From: Cryptomeria japonica
Lineage: Eukaryota > Streptophyta > Pinopsida > Cupressales > Cupressaceae
Assembly (NCBI RefSeq): GCF_030272615.1
Contig: NC_081411.1
Span: 155,894,971 to 155,954,970 of the forward strand
Length of the DNA: 60,000 bases
Direction of reading: 5' to 3'
Shown here: piece after piece, positions 33,572 to 45,100 of the stretch
Numbering within the stretch: the stretch's first letter is position 1
Layout: every line of letters begins with the position of its first letter
Notes under the pieces: generated by a model
What the model was told of the DNA's origin: nothing
Databases searched by the model: none
What the model saw: only the letters and a program-made list of their open reading frames with translations
Position numbers and translations under genes: made by a program

Positions 33572-35205
33572 TGTAGCGTCATAAATTGTACGCACTTGCT
33601 AGGGTGGTACAATTTCACACCTAGTTTAGCACCCGCCTTGGCGCATTTTGCATTTTGCATTGCTTTTTCCCCTTCAGCACTTAATTAATTATATTAATTA
33701 GGTCTAAGGTTCTATTTTATCATCTCCTATATCATAAAGTTGGGCCCTTTCATTAAAGTGTGCCCTTTTCATTTTATTCCTCCAATACATTATTTAATCA
33801 AAAACCCTAATTAGGTCCTATTTTGAACTTGGGGGCTTGATTTCGGGGGTCAAAACATCTCAAAATCACTTGTAACTTTGGGATTCTCTCTAAAATCATC
33901 ATATCCGACGGCCCTGAAAATTTGGTGAAAAGTTGTCGGGACCAAGGTGCCCGGAGTGCACACGGTCCCGGACATTATTCCTGAAATTTTAGGAGCACGA
34001 TCCAATCATAAAATAAAGCTTAACCCCAAGAAATTGGTGGGAGATTCAATCTCTAGGTCGGCCAAAAGTTGAAATTAAGACCTAGGGTTTCATATATAAG
34101 AGCTCTCTTTCTTCATTTGAAAGGATCTGAATTTTGGTTTAAGGGACCTTCTATGCAACAAAAGAGCAGATCTTTGAAGACTTCAACAACATTCAACATC
34201 CATCCATCAAGCATTCATCAATTTCATTCATCCTTTTAGGGCTTTGAAGACATTGAAGAGCAATAGGGGATCACCGACTGAAGATTGGCTTGTACCCCTC
34301 CCTTGGGGTTGGGTATGATTTCATGTTGTTTTCATGTCTTTGCATAAGCCTCATTATATCACTTGTATTCATGCTTTAGATCTCTTTGCATCTTGATTTA
34401 GAGCATTTACATTATCATTTACAAGCAATTAGGGTTTACTTTCTAGGTTGCTCTAGTTTGCTTACTTGCATTTTAGGATCTTGCACACACACAAGGTCTG
34501 CACACACATTACTTTTACAATACAACTTGGCTATTCATGGAGGTGGAAATCACCGAAGCGGGGGTTTGACTAAGGCAAAACCCTATATAGCCGCCCACCA
34601 AACCCTTTTCAGATGTAAGTGTAGGTTTCAGGATTCGGACGACGCCACAAGTTGCAGATCCGGGAAAAGCAGGTCGAGACAGCACTCCACACCAAGTTTT
34701 AGACCAAAAGACCAGGACAGGGGCGTGGGGCGCCCTGGTCCTGCCAGGAGAAGGGCGCTGGGCGCCCTGGTCCCTCTGTCAGACAACAAGTTTTCAGCAC
34801 TTTTCGATAGCTTTTCAGGTTGCAAAACAGTAGTTTCAGGAGCAAAATCAGGACAGTGGTGCCCGCGCTCCCATCCTGAACATTTTCACTCAGATTTTAA
34901 CTCTGGGTACGCATTTGCATTCTTGCCTTATCCTTGTGTTTATAGCTTTCCATTGTTTAAGTTCAATTTTGCAATCTCATTATTAGTTCATACTTGCACT
35001 TTGGGGTTAGGGATTGAACTTGCATCATTTTATCTTTCAATTACAACAAAGGAATAGAAATCCTAATAGGTAGACCATGGCTCTCTCTTCCACAAAAAGA
35101 AGTAGCCAATTGTGTGATACCTCTAGGCTCTTTCGTATTCCACAAATGTGTGATTGAAAGTGAGATTAGGGCATGTTTGCTTAGTGTCACTTTTTCTCCT
35201 ACACA
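33572..35205 (+). repeat. Element E 3' LTR
   Basis: 1,634 bases, TGTAGC...TACACA, aligned end to end with 26600-28226. The TATA box is at 34093-34100. A GC-rich block at about 34717-34777 holds GCGCCCTGGTCC twice; in the 5' LTR several of its CG dinucleotides appear as TG or CA. Confidence 0.92.
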
Positions 35206-35210
35206 AAACC

Positions 35211-36367
35211 ATACACTGCAACTTGATAATGAAGGTCACCCCTGATGAGCTACGTCTTCGGGTCCGCTTCAAGTATGCAACCGATCTATTAACATTGATG
35301 AAAATTACATAAAATGGCCTTTAAGATCAAAAGCAATTTTAAAACCTGTAGAACTAATCTTCTAGATTCTCTAGGAAGATATGAACTCACTAAGAGTTCC
35401 TCCAAATTCCTCCTGCACAATAAATAAATAAAGGCTGAAAAACCTTTAACTCTGCAAAACTGCTTACAATAACCAATTGTGGGTGCTTCTCTGTTATCAA
35501 AATAGGCTTGTGGATAAATGATAACACTTTTATATAGGTAAGCTTGCAAGTTCTAGCCTTCCTTTTACATTAAATTTTGTTTTATCTAGAAGAATGCATT
35601 TTAAATGCATATCTTTGCTTTATTCCAAACCCATCTAAAACATGTGGTGCAATGGATAAAGATAAGCCTTATCCCATGGAGGTTGTGGGTTCAAGTCTTC
35701 ATGTGGGTCCAAAAAAAGCTTACATTTTCAAACCCCATGTGAACAATCTTTTTTAGACTTTATTTCCAATTTAAATAAAATCATCTCTCATTAATACTCA
35801 CATCCAATTGCACGACAAAATGATTATAATGTGGTGGGGTAGGTCTTGGGATCATATCCCACAAAATAATTTTTTTATTAAATACAACATTATCTTTTAT
35901 TTTCTTTTAATTCTTTTCTATTCATGTGTGAAGCACATGGGATAATGGTAGGACCATTTATTTATTATGGATAGGTTTTGAGTTAAAATCCCACTTGCCA
36001 TTCTTGCAAGTTGACTTGTCATGTGTTAATATTTGAATGGTATACATGGCATCTTCTGATTGATCCATTTGGTCATATTTTCTTAGTCTACTTGTTACCA
36101 CATGTTGAATTTGTATTGTGATATTTTTTCACCTTTAACCATTCCATGTTATTTTCTGGTTGAGCCACGTGTTAATACACCCTTGTCTTTCCCTCAACTT
36201 TCGAAGAACATAAATTTTGCATACGGTGTTTGATTAAGACCGTTCAAAATGCATCAGAAAGCTCTTGATGAGCTCTATAAAATGAAAGACTTTCCATAAA
36301 CTCACAACGTCATCAATTTTTTAAAATCATCAATTTGGATTGATTGAGGAAAGATCATCCTGGATCA
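35211..36367 (-). repeat. gypsy-B 3' LTR, right segment
   Basis: Continues the LTR interrupted at 26599, starting ATACACTGCAACTTGATAA. It aligns with 41211-42385, including the block ATGAACTCACTAAGAG, a tRNA-like segment (35641-35705) and the end GGATCA at 36362-36367. Confidence 0.87.
35641..35705 (+). other. tRNA-like segment with A and B boxes in gypsy-B 3' LTR
   Basis: TGGTGCAATGG (35645-35655) fits the pol III A box TRGYNNANNNG, and GTTCAAGTC (35689-35697) fits the B box GWTCRANNC, at tRNA-like spacing. ATGGATAA after the A box resembles plant arginine tRNA genes. The arms do not form a clean cloverleaf, so I do not call a tRNA gene. The same segment is in the other LTR at 41642-41706. 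Confidence 0.5.
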
Positions 36368-36379
36368 TTCCTCCCCACT
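36368..36379 (-). other. Polypurine tract of gypsy-B
   Basis: The minus strand reads AGTGGGGAGGAA directly before the 3' LTR start TGATCC. Confidence 0.7.
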
Positions 36380-36563
36380 ATGAATCTTTTGGACCACCAA
36401 AAGTTTGATCTTATTCAACAAGTAAGTGAGGGTAGATCTCCCTCATTCATTTGATTTCCATCCATCATGATTTACTTGGATGCATTACTTTGAGGCCTAC
36501 AGGAAGATATTCCACATCACCTCGTTGTGAAGTCCTAATCCTTTTGTCAAGTATAACATCTTC

Positions 36564-39500
36564 CTACAACTGATCAGGATATTCAAGACCAAAATCATCA
36601 ACTAAAGGAACTAAAACATTCTCACCTTGATCCATGATCATAAGAGGTTCATATAGTTTTAAATTCTCAACATTCACAACAGAATAAATCTGCATATATG
36701 GAGGTAAATCTAACAGAAAAGCATTATCATCAATCTTTTCCAAAATTATAAATGGACCATACTTGATTGGTTTAATCTTTTTACCTTCACCTTTAAGATG
36801 TTCTTTTCTGATGTATAACCAAACTTGATCACCAACTTGGAAGTGATGATCAACCCAATGTTTGTCATCTCTAGCCTTATACTTGGCTTGACTCTTCTCC
36901 AATTGTTCCTGTACAACTTGATGAACCAACTGGATCTTCTGGATGAACTTTGTGGCCTTGTCTGCATCACTATGTCCATCCGCCACTGAATATTTCCCAA
37001 AAAAGAGATCCAAAGGAGACTTGGGTAGATAACCAAAACATGTCTCAAAAGGAGACCTTTGTGTAGAAGAATATATGGCACTATTATAGGCATGTTGCAT
37101 GTAATGCAAGTGGCCATCCCAAAGCTTAGGATGCTCGCTACAATATCCTCAGAGTAGATATACTACTGTTATGTTAACCAGTTTTGTTTGTCCATCTGTT
37201 TGTGGATGAAAAGAAGTGCTTCTCTGAAGCTTGGTGTCCATTAACCTCCACAAAGTTGACCAAAACTCCCTAAGGAAGTGAGAATCTCTCTTAGATAAAA
37301 TGGATGTGGGAAAACCAAAATAAACCCAAACATTCTAAAGGAATATATGTGTAGTCTTCTCTCTTGTGATCTGCTTTGTACAAGGCATCAAGATACACAT
37401 TTTGCTAAATCTATCCACTACCACATGCAATTAATCATGTCCTTTTTTATACATAGGTAAACTGCCTACAAAATCCATAGATACACTTTCCCATGGACGA
37501 GAAGGTACTAGAAGTGGCATGTACAAACCTAATTTTCTGTTACTAGGTTTTCTAGTAGCACACATGACACATACCTTCACATATTTAGATATAGTTTCAT
37601 TCATCTAAGGCCAATAACAATAACGTTGCAACTGAGCAACTATTTTGCCTACACCAAAATGACCAAAAATGAGAGAAGTATGTGCTTCTCTAATTACATG
37701 TGCTCTTTCATCCCTTGGAATACACAATTTACCAAGATGATAAAGTAGTTTATCATGAACATGATAAGATAATTCTTCTACTTGATTACCTTGGATTAGT
37801 GTTGCATATACATCCTTTAAATCTTCATCTCTAGAATACTATTCAATATAACTTTCATGAGCTAAAGAACTATGTTGTAGTATAATGGATGTATTAATAG
37901 AAGGTCTTGATAACATATCAACAACTTTGTTTTGTATACCTTTCTTATACCTGATGACCAAATGGAATTGCTACAAGAATCCCATCCACCAAAAATGTCA
38001 TGAGTTTTGTAGCTTGGACTGTGATTGAATATATTGCAAAGACTGGTGATCCGTATGGATGATTATCTCTTTGCCCATTTAATATTGTTTCCACTTCTTC
38101 ACACTCTTAACCAAAGCATACAATTCTTTGTCATATGTAGGATAATTTCTTACCGCGTCACTGAAGGTCTTAGAATGGTAAAATTGGTTTCCTTCTTTGT
38201 ATTAACACTACTCCCATGGCATAATCACTTGCATCAGTCTCAATCTCAAATGGTTGTTGTAAATCTGGCAATGCCAAAAGTATGGTTGTATTGATTTTCT
38301 CCTTCAAAGTTTCAGAGGCTTTTTGATGTTTGCCTCGCCACTGAAAGACCTTCTTAGTACTTGTCAAAGCATGTAAAGGAGACACACTAAATGGAAAGTT
38401 AGCAATGAAATTCATCCAATACCGAACCGCTCCTAGGAAGCTCCTAACTTTAGTTCATTATTAGTCTTAGGCCATTTTGTGATGGCTTCAACTTTAGAGG
38501 GATCAATCTTCAATTCACCCCTCCTATAATATAGCCTAAATGCACTAAAGATGTTTTTCCAAATTCAAATTTGGACATCTTTAGACATAGTTTCTCCTTT
38601 TTCAAAACATCCAAGACTTTCCTAACATGCATTACATGATCTTCCCATTTTTTACTGAAAATCAAGATATCATCTAAGTATACTATTGCAAAATAATCTA
38701 TGAATGGCCTAAATACATCATTCATAACTCACATGAATTTAGTAGGAGCATTACAAAGGCATAACTAGCCATTCAAACAAACCTTGTTTTGTTTTAAAAG
38801 CAATTTTCCAAATTTCACCTTCAGAAATTATTATTTGATGATAACCACTTCTTAAGTCTATCTTAGTGAAATAGATTGCATCTCTTAATTGATCTGACAA
38901 ATCATTAATACGAGGAAGAGGATAATGATTCTTCACCATGATCTTGTTCAATGCATGAAAATCCAACACATTCTCCACGTACCATCTTTCTTTGGCACCA
39001 ACACAACATGCGATCCACATGGAGATGTACTTGGTCAAATGACTCCTTTCTCAAGAAACTCTTTTACTTTCTTCTAGATTTCTTCATTCTCAATAACTAA
39101 TAACCTATACATACCAATGTTAGGAAGAGGGACATCTTGGTACAATTTAATCCCATGTTGTATCTCTCTCTTGGGAGGTAATCCTTTCGATTCTTGGAAC
39201 AATTCATCATAGTTAGAAACAATGTAAACTAATTCATCTTTATGTTTAGGATCATATCCTTTTAAGGCATTTGATTTATCATCATCCGTAGCTTTTACAA
39301 TCATGAGTACAAATTTTTTTCTAGCATTTACAATTATTTTATTTGTCTAGTAGTAACGAGATACAAATTGGTCTTTATTTGATGGGCTCTCACAATATAC
39401 TCAATCCCATCTTTTATTAGATGATACTTGATCTCCTCTCTATAGAAGATAGCTTTTCCATCATACAAATATGGACTTCCCAAAACAATCCCACAAATAT

Positions 39501-40997
39501 CTATTGGTACGACATCTGATTCTACCTCATCAATGAACTTATATGTAATTGCAAATTTGAGTTTACATTGTTTAGACACTTGTAACTTAGCATTTTCACA
39601 TACTCATCCTAAAGGATATGGTTTTGGATGAGGCTTAGTCTCAAGTTCCAATGTCTTAACAAATTATTTAGAAATAAGATTACCTTGTGAACCACTATCA
39701 AAGAGTGTATCAATTTTTGTATGTTTTGAGATGACTCTGATATGAAATAGCTCACTAGATTTCCTTTCATCATGTTAAATTTAAAATTTTGAAGAATGAT
39801 TATTAGATCTAGAACTAACAATAGAGGAAATACCTTGTAAACCCATGGCCATGATCTTGGTTTCATCAACTGAATCTGATCCAAGATCTCTTTGGACTAT
39901 AGAAGTTGTCTTCTTATCACCCCTCTTGTTCCCAAACCTCTTTGGTTTGAGTTCTGGATGAAGATTCCAACACTTGGCTTCATCATGTCCTTCCTTTTTG
40001 CAATGTGAACATGTGGGCTTCTCATTTTATTTCTTCACTGTAGTTGTTCTTTTGACCTTATCCTTTCCTTTGTACTTTCTGGTGGGTGGTGGAGATGGCT
40101 TCTTTGAGAAGTTCTCATGAACATTCTTTCCTCTTGACTCAATGTGAGTAGCTTGAACACAAAATTCATCAAACTTAGTTGGGTTAAACATAAGAATAGT
40201 ATGTCTTAAATAACCATGCAACCCACCAATATACTTCAAAAGAGTTTCTAGTGTATATAGAGGAATTATCAATGTTAGTGCCCTCTTTCTGAACTCTTGA
40301 GTATAATCTTGCACATTTTGTCCATTACCTTGTCTTAGATTTTGCCAATCAATTAATGCTTGTTGCATATATCCTAATGGATAAAATTGCTTCTTTAATG
40401 CAGATGTAAATTCATACCAAGAAGATTTCATTGTACCTCCCATGCGAAGATCTTCTTGAATCTTACTCTTCCACCATATTAGTGCAGTGCCTCCTGGGCA
40501 GAGAGTATCTAGCTGAACTTTGGATCCTTCATCCTCAATTCTTTGAACCATTATACATTGGCAAATCAAATTTTCTTAATCCAATTATCTAGATTTTTTG
40601 CATTAAGTTCACCATTATACATTGGCAAATCAAATTTCACATCTAATTTTAACAAAGGTAATTTAGAATCAACCTTTTCTAGTTGTCCCTTTTGAGATGG
40701 AGATAAAGGTGGAGAAGAAGATGTAAAAGGAGGAGGACTTGTAGGAGGATCATCACTAACTCCTTCATCCTTAAATTTACTAGCTCCTTCTCCATCTTTT
40801 CTTCATTCTCTGTACAACTCTTCCACCATTGATTTCATGTCAAAAAAAGCTTGTGAAAATTCCCTTTTAGACTCACGAATTCTTTCTTCTCCCTCACATT
40901 CCATTACTTCTCGTGGAAATTCACGTCTTGCATTAATCTCGAGATTAAACTCTTCAAGCGATTCTTCTCCACACTTGAGCTTAGACCTAGTTAGCAT
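36564..40997 (-). pseudogene. gypsy-B gag-pol, complete order but broken frames
   Basis: Minus strand. Gag starts near 40997 (MLTRSKLKCGEESLEEF); gag body 40027-40569 has GTALIWWKSKIQEDLRMGG and LKKQFYPLGYMQQALIDW. An intact zinc knuckle CSHCKKEGHDEAKC lies near 39970-40012. Protease has LFDSGSQGNLISK (about 39695-39735) and CGIVLGSPYLYD (39334-39579). RT lies at 38510-39304 with [14 protein letters not shown] and YLDD (about 38668-38680). RNase H is at 38170-38415 (FEIETDASDYAMGVVL). The integrase core (about 37110-37800) is broken by stops. The integrase C-terminal part (36564-37109) is open for 181 codons with SPFETCFGYLPKSPLDL and VWLYIRKEHLKGEGKK. No chromodomain is seen. All enzyme parts are present but stops and frameshifts make it inactive. 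Confidence 0.9.
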
Positions 40998-41030
40998 TCA
41001 ACACAAATACTTGCAAATCCTTGATCAACT

Positions 41031-41043
41031 GCTCTGATACCAA
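41031..41043 (-). other. gypsy-B primer binding site
   Basis: The minus strand reads TTGGTATCAGAGC, a perfect initiator-Met tRNA complement, two bases inside the LTR edge at 41046. Confidence 0.85.
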
Positions 41044-41045
41044 TT

Positions 41046-42385
41046 TGATCCAAAATTAGTGGTTAAAAACAACCTTTTCACACTAATTTGAATTCCAATA
41101 ATTTAAATGTCATTATACAATTTTTTATAACTACTTTATTGAATTAACACCATTCAATAAGTAATTTAAATGATAAAAATTTGAAAATAACTATAAATAA
41201 CCATAAACCATACATTGCAAGTTGATAACAAAGTTCACCCCTGATGGGCTACATCTTCGGGTCTGCTTCAAGTGCACAACCTATTCATTAACATTGATGA
41301 AAATGACATAAAATCACCTTTAACATCAAAAGCAATTTAAAAAACCTGCAGAACTAATCTTCTAGATTCTCTAGGAAGATATGAACTCACTAAGAGGTCA
41401 TCCAAATTCCTCCTGTATAATAAATAAATAAAGGATAAAAAACCTTTAACTCTCCAAAACTGCTTACAATAACTAATTCTGGGTGCTTCTCTATTATCAA
41501 AATAGGCTCATGGAAATGATAACACTTTTCCTTTATATAGGAAAGCTTGCAAGTTCTAGCCTTCCTTTTACATTAAATTTTTCTTTATCGAAGATTGCAT
41601 TTTAAATACATATCTTTGTTTTTTTCCAAACACATCTAAAACATGTGGTGCAATGGATAAAGATAGGCCTTATCCCATGGTGGTTGTGGGTTCAAGTCTT
41701 CATGTGGCTCCAAAAAAAGCTTACTTTTTCAAACCCCATGTGAGCAATCTTTTTTAGACTTTATTTCCAATTTAAATAAAATCTTCTCTCATTAATACTC
41801 ACACCCAATTGCATGGCAAAATGATTAAAATGTGGGGATTTGGTGGGGTAGGTCTTAGGTCTTGGGATCAAATCCCACCAAATAAACTTTTTATTAAATG
41901 CAACATTATCCAAGTTATTTTCTTTAAATTCTTTTCCATTCATGTGTGAAGCACATGGGATAATGCTAGGACCATTTATTTATGATGGATATGTTTTGAG
42001 TTAAAATTCCACTTACCATTCTTGCAAGTTGACTTGACATGTGTTAATTTTTGAATGGTCTACATGGCATTTTCTAATTGATCCATGTGGTCATATTTTC
42101 TTGGTCCAGTTGTTGCCACATGTTGAATTTGTATTGTGCCATTTTTAAACCTTTAACCATGCCATGTTATTTTCTGGTTGAGCCACGTGTTAATAAACCC
42201 ATGTCTCTCCCTCAACTTTCGAAGACCATAACTTTTGCATATGGTGTTTGATTAAGTCTGTTCAAAATGCATCAGAAAGCTCTTGATGAGATCTATAGCA
42301 TGAAAGACTTTCCAGAAACTCACAACATCAATTTTTTTTTGACATAATCAATTTGGATAGATTGTGGAAAGATCCTCCTAGATCA
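41046..42385 (-). repeat. gypsy-B 5' LTR
   Basis: 1,340 bases; on the plus strand it runs from TGATCCAAAATTAG to CTAGATCA. It aligns with both 3' LTR segments. The tRNA-like A box (41646-41656) and B box (41690-41698) are conserved. The 61-codon minus frame at 41761-41943 is LTR sequence, not a gene. Confidence 0.88.
41642..41706 (+). other. tRNA-like segment with A and B boxes in gypsy-B 5' LTR
   Basis: Second copy of the segment at 35641-35705. TGGTGCAATGG and GTTCAAGTC are unchanged between the LTRs although neighbouring bases differ. Confidence 0.5.
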
Positions 42386-42390
42386 AATAG

Positions 42391-43112
42391 AGATTAGTTT
42401 TCTAAATATGAAGAAATTCGATGGAGGTAAGGTGTACATGGGCGATGATTCTCATTTAGATATTGTTGGTTGTGGTAAAATCAGAATAAAGTTTCTTGAT
42501 GGTAGAATAAAAGGGATCAATGGTGTGTTACATATACCTAGACTAGCATAAAAAAATTTATTTGTGAGAAAATTTATAGATGATGGTGTCCAGGGAGTCT
42601 TTTTTGATGCAAGATGTAAAATGGTGAGAGGTGCTATGGTTATTGCTAGAGGTGCCAAATTTGGTACATTATATAAGTTGGATGCATATGCCATTTAGTG
42701 TAATAGTACCTCTATGAAAATCAAATTTATGGATACTTCATTAGAAGATTTGAGGGTTTCACCTTTAGCAAATGGTCATGGCTCTTGGGTACCTAAGGGT
42801 GATCTTTCTTTTATGAAAGTTACCTAATAGAGAAAATGGTCTAAGGACCTACAACTTTATTGAAAGTTTGAATAATTGTAATCTTGATTTTTACTTCTGT
42901 GAGCATTACATTTATGGAAACCAAAACCACATTTAGCTTTACTCAAGTTCTCATAAACCTTGTAGTATTTTAGATCTTATTCATTTTGATTTTTTTGATC
43001 TTGTACATGTTCCTTTCATTGGAAAATCCACATATTATGTTTCATTTATTGATGATTTTAGTGGAAGGACATGGGTATATTTTCTAAAGAGTATATCTAT
43101 TTTTTTAGTTGA
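42391..43112 (+). pseudogene. copia-C protease to integrase segment
   Basis: Resumes after gypsy-B with FSKYEEFDGGKVYMGDDSHL, CGKIRIKFLDGRIKGINGVL and HIPRLA, the copia segment between protease and integrase. The integrase start is seen as LDLIHFDFFD and YYVSFIDDFSGRTWVYFLKS, with the first catalytic Asp of DDE. It ends abruptly at 43112, where element A begins. It holds several stops and frameshifts. Confidence 0.8.
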
Positions 43113-44268
43113 TGTAGCATCCTAAAATTGCACCCCTTGTTATTTTGACTACATTCAGGACCCTCACCTTAGCAGTCTCATCCCCATGCTTGATTGGGAT
43201 CCATTTATGCCTCCCCTATGAAACCAAGCTTAATATTTGCATCTTGTAACTTGCATAGCCCCTTGTTCCTAGTCTAAATAAGGGTAGGAACAGGGTGCCA
43301 CATCCTGGTCCTCCCTAATCATGACCTATTTTGGCCTATAGGAAGGGATCTCAAATTTGAGTAGGAAACACCCCTCTATGTCAGCTCATGTTGGAAAGTT
43401 AGTCAAGTCATCCTACTGACAAGTATCTAAGGAAGTATTCCAATCTCATTTGGGATAATCAGCAATAAGATAATCAGGTAGAGAAGGTAAGGCAACTACA
43501 TCAAGCATTCATATTTAAGCATTCTTTAAGGCTGCATATTCTTCATCCATCCATTAGAGCATAAATACATCATTCATTTCCAAGCATGTGGGTGTGTTAG
43601 GGTTTTTTCATGTTCATACCATTTCATATAACATATGTGATTATATCTAAGAAGCAAAGCATCATCATCATCTATTGCAGATCCGAAGGTATACCTTTCC
43701 ATCATTTACTTCAAGCATTTGCAGTATTTCATTCAAGGTTGATACCAAATCGGGGATTGACTTAGACAAACTCCTATTCCCAACCCCTTTCTCCTTCTTT
43801 CTATGCATAGGAAGTAGGTGTGCAATCGTACCTTTGTAATTAAACTTTATTTTGTAGAGATGAAACAACCTTTTTTCAACGCTCAGAAAGTTTGGCGGAC
43901 CAAAAGGGTGGGCGTCTTGGTCTGAACACATGGTCCTTGCTACTTTTGGTAGATTTTGTAGAGTAGCTCTGAATCATCTCAAACTCCTCAGATTTATGTG
44001 CACGATGAAATTCCAAATTTGTAGCTCACTGTTTTCGCTTATTTTGTCTTCAATTCCAACATTCTACTTATTTTAACAATTCAACTTACAAAAGTGGAAA
44101 ACCCAAATTAACCCAATCTACTCAGTATTCAGTCCTTGTCTCATTTAGGATTGGATCTAGTGGATTCATCTCCTCTTTTGAATGTAAATTTCTCCAAGTG
44201 AAAATTAGCTTAGTGATTTACCCTTTCCATGTGGTAAATTTGCTAAGCTCCAATTTTCTACTTTAAAA
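43113..44268 (+). repeat. Element A 5' LTR
   Basis: Aligned with 49648-50285 over about 640 bases through shared blocks such as CTCATCCCCATGCTTGATTGG, TTCATCCATCCATTAGAGCA and CATATGTGATTA. The far end is set by the primer-site-like TTTTGGTGAATCC at 44269 and is less certain. Confidence 0.7.
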
Positions 44269-44283
44269 TTTTGGTGAATCCGA
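44269..44283 (+). other. Presumptive primer binding site of element A
   Basis: TTTTGGTGAATCCGA, differing at one position from E's TTTTGGTGAACCCGA, at the equivalent location after the LTR. Confidence 0.45.
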
Positions 44284-44374
44284 ATCCTTATACCATTAAT
44301 TCTAATTTCAGATTTGACTATATGTAATTTAAAATTCCAATTTTCATTTACAAGTTTGATTTCCTTGCAAATTG

Positions 44375-45100
44375 TAAAAAAATAGAGGTTAATTTCACTA
44401 AAACCCTAATTTTTATATTAAAATTTGAGCTTGTGATTTGTATAATTTGGATTAACTATTTTATATTTGAGCATTCATTCAATTTGCAAATTCAATTTTT
44501 CATCTACAAGTCAAATTTCATAATAAATTTTTTAAATTGAGCTTGTGGGTTGTTTAAATTTTGAATTTCCCTCTTAAAATTTGGTTGCTGATTTAAAATT
44601 CAAATTCAAATTCAAAATTGCAACCTTGGATCAAATTTAAAATTTAAAATAAAGTGGTTAATTAAACAAACCCTAATTTCTAAATTTAAATTAATCTTGT
44701 GCATTTTCTAATTTTTCAATTTTCAAATTCCCATCTTAGATATATTTTCAAATTTAAATTAAGTGGTTATTTCTACAAGACCCTAATTTTGAATTTAATT
44801 CTCTTGTGCATAATTTCAAAATTAATTTTTTTTTTTAAATAAGAGGTTAATTAAAAGAGCCCTAATTTTTAAAAATAAATAAATAAATTCTTTCAACTCT
44901 CAAATTTAAACATTTCAAATTTAAATTTTAAAATTAAGAGGTTATTTAACAAAACTCTAAATTTGAAATTAAATTTTTATTGGATAAATTAAAATCTTCT
45001 AGTAGGTAATTTTAAATTTAAATTAAGAGGTTATTTTCAAGGCCCTAATTAGAAAATTTAAATTTCCTAGGAGGTTGCATAATTTTTCAAAAATTGAATA
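44375..45100 (+). repeat. Tandem degenerate repeat array in element A leader
   Basis: A unit of roughly 80-110 bases of the form TTAAATTAAGAGGTTA...ACCCTAATTT...AAATTTAAATT recurs. CCCTAATT (or a variant) occurs near 44404, 44671, 44781, 44860, 44954 (CTCTAAAT) and 45043. Element E has a single such unit after its primer site (about 28355-28415), so the array looks like an expansion in A. Composition is extremely AT-rich, with no coding. Confidence 0.65.

Larger units (their letters stand above)
26600..35205 (+). mobile_element. Element E: complete non-autonomous Tat-like LTR retrotransposon
   Basis: Complete element of 8,606 bases flanked by the 5-base target duplication AAACC (26595-26599 and 35206-35210). 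The LTRs are 26600-28226 and 33572-35205, both starting TGTAGC and ending ACACA. A presumptive primer binding site follows the 5' LTR and a polypurine tract precedes the 3' LTR. The only coding capacity is a gag-position protein with retropepsin and G-patch-like motif (28571-31795). There is no RT, RNase H or integrase, so it would need enzymes from a relative. It has the clearest TSD and most intact coding frame in the window, so it is probably among the youngest insertions. Confidence 0.9.
26436..42385 (-). mobile_element. gypsy-B: Ty3/gypsy element with E nested in its 3' LTR
   Basis: LTR element on the minus strand with TGATCC...GGATCA inverted ends. The 5' LTR is 41046-42385. The 3' LTR is split into 26436-26599 and 35211-36367 by element E. 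The internal part, 36368-41045, has a primer binding site, gag-pol and polypurine tract. Flanks are GATAG (26431-26435) and AATAG (42386-42390), a 4 of 5 match for a target duplication. Removing the element restores copia-C coding from HMTS to FSKYEE. The LTR lengths agree (1,340 versus about 1,321 without E). Confidence 0.85.

Noticed and set aside
34386-35057. 223-codon plus-strand ORF
   Set aside because: It lies wholly inside the element E 3' LTR, spans the TATA-downstream region, and the other LTR has it broken (only 27746-28078 open). It shows no protein similarity.
35641-35705. Functional tRNA gene
   Set aside because: A and B boxes are present but the acceptor and anticodon arms do not fold cleanly, and it is duplicated exactly with the LTR.
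44375-45100. Telomere-like or CRISPR-like array
   Set aside because: CCCTAA occurs only once per degenerate 80-110 base unit, not in tandem. There are no exact repeats with unique spacers.
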